DNA of 64,000 nucleotides from Archegozetes longisetosus (taxonomy: Eukaryota > Arthropoda > Arachnida > Sarcoptiformes > Trhypochthoniidae). Below are positions 63,674-64,000 of the stretch, in pieces. Below the pieces are notes generated by a model. That model saw only the letters and a program-made list of their open reading frames with translations, searched no databases and had not been told where the DNA came from. The stretch lies in NCBI GenBank assembly GCA_018873245.2, contig JAEMBT020000003.1, positions 4,731,843 through 4,795,842 of the forward strand, read 5' to 3'. The first letter of the stretch is position 1, and every line of letters starts with the position of its first letter. A program made the translations under genes and the position numbers.

Positions 63674-64000
63674 CTAATCAAATAAATATAATGTATTGAG
63701 TGAGACAAGGAATCTGTTAAAGGGCCAAAGTTGTCGAGTTTCAAGTGTCAATTAATCGTCGCACATTAGACATTACTTTAATTATCCTTAATATCATTGG
63801 TATTGAAGCATTGTCCTAACCTTAAGTTCTTAAACATTACAATACAATAAAAATAGTAATTTGTACTCATTGTTTAGGAAATTATTTTTAGCTTAAAGAG
63901 CCTCCGGTCTGATAAACATATTTTGCATTCAATTTGATATCAAGCAGTGATCTCTATTCCCACAGATTAGACTCCTCAACAAATCGCAAATTTTAGTTTT
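63674..64000. other. Presumed CARS2 intron at the right edge
   Basis: AT-rich sequence upstream of the acceptor at 63674. No further CARS2 exon is recognisable before the window ends. A plus-strand acceptor-like tract (TCTATTCCCACAG, ending 63965) is followed by an open but very short stretch. Confidence 0.4.

Noticed and set aside
63966-64000. Possible plus-strand exon start at the right edge
   Set aside because: Good acceptor tract but only 35 bases remain, and no upstream plus-strand exon could be linked.
1-64000. Prokaryotic-type systems (CRISPR, operons, phage, defence islands)
   Set aside because: Spliced genes throughout and no direct-repeat/spacer arrays or compact co-directional unspliced ORFs.

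Overview
This is a eukaryotic nuclear window: strongly AT-rich, intron-bearing, standard genetic code. The gene content (cuticle-type zona pellucida proteins, a Gly/Tyr/His-rich secreted peptide, clip-like serine proteases, TCAGT-type initiators) points to an arthropod. A mite or other chelicerate with short introns (about 55-110 bp beside some kilobase-sized ones) is my best guess, but that is inference. All gene models below were built by hand by joining exons whose GT/GC-AG splice sites and phases agree.

Left part (1-15.5 kb): two minus-strand zona pellucida (ZP) domain genes. The first (about 1.4-4.6 kb) has a signal peptide, a Ser/Thr-rich stalk and a ZP domain that runs off the left edge. 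The second (11.0-14.5 kb) is complete, with ZP domain, furin-like site, transmembrane segment and short tail. Head-to-head with it is a small plus-strand gene (14.7-15.5 kb) for a secreted protein that I do not recognise.

Middle (19-27.6 kb, plus strand): MGAT1, the Golgi N-acetylglucosaminyltransferase I, is complete with 8 exons and a predicted 443 aa. MCC, the coiled-coil Scribble-binding Wnt regulator, is complete with 8 exons and a predicted 749 aa. It keeps the EF-hand of the long form and ends in a PDZ ligand, ETTL. A small secreted GYGHG-repeat peptide gene follows.

Right part (28-60.3 kb, minus strand): four S1 serine-protease genes in a head-to-tail cluster. SP1 has no clip module. 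SP2, SP3 and SP4 each carry a six-cysteine, disulfide-knot clip-like module of the Stubble/filzig kind. SP3 and SP4 are tandem duplicates. Their duplicated promoters, 5' leader exons and a piece of first intron are still alignable about 10 kb apart. At the right edge lies the 3' part of mitochondrial cysteinyl-tRNA synthetase (CARS2-like), with an apparent one-base frameshift in an A7 run.

Between the genes are a non-autonomous hAT element with intact target duplication, a 336-bp long-inverted-repeat element, three copies of a tiny inverted-repeat element, and microsatellites. I found no rRNA, tRNA or CRISPR array. The genes do not form one pathway, though cuticle/extracellular-matrix proteins and extracellular proteolysis dominate. 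I see no wholly new biological system. The most notable items are the SP3/SP4 duplication with its conserved intronic hairpin, the CARS2 frameshift, the conserved long-form MCC architecture and the orphan secreted gene.
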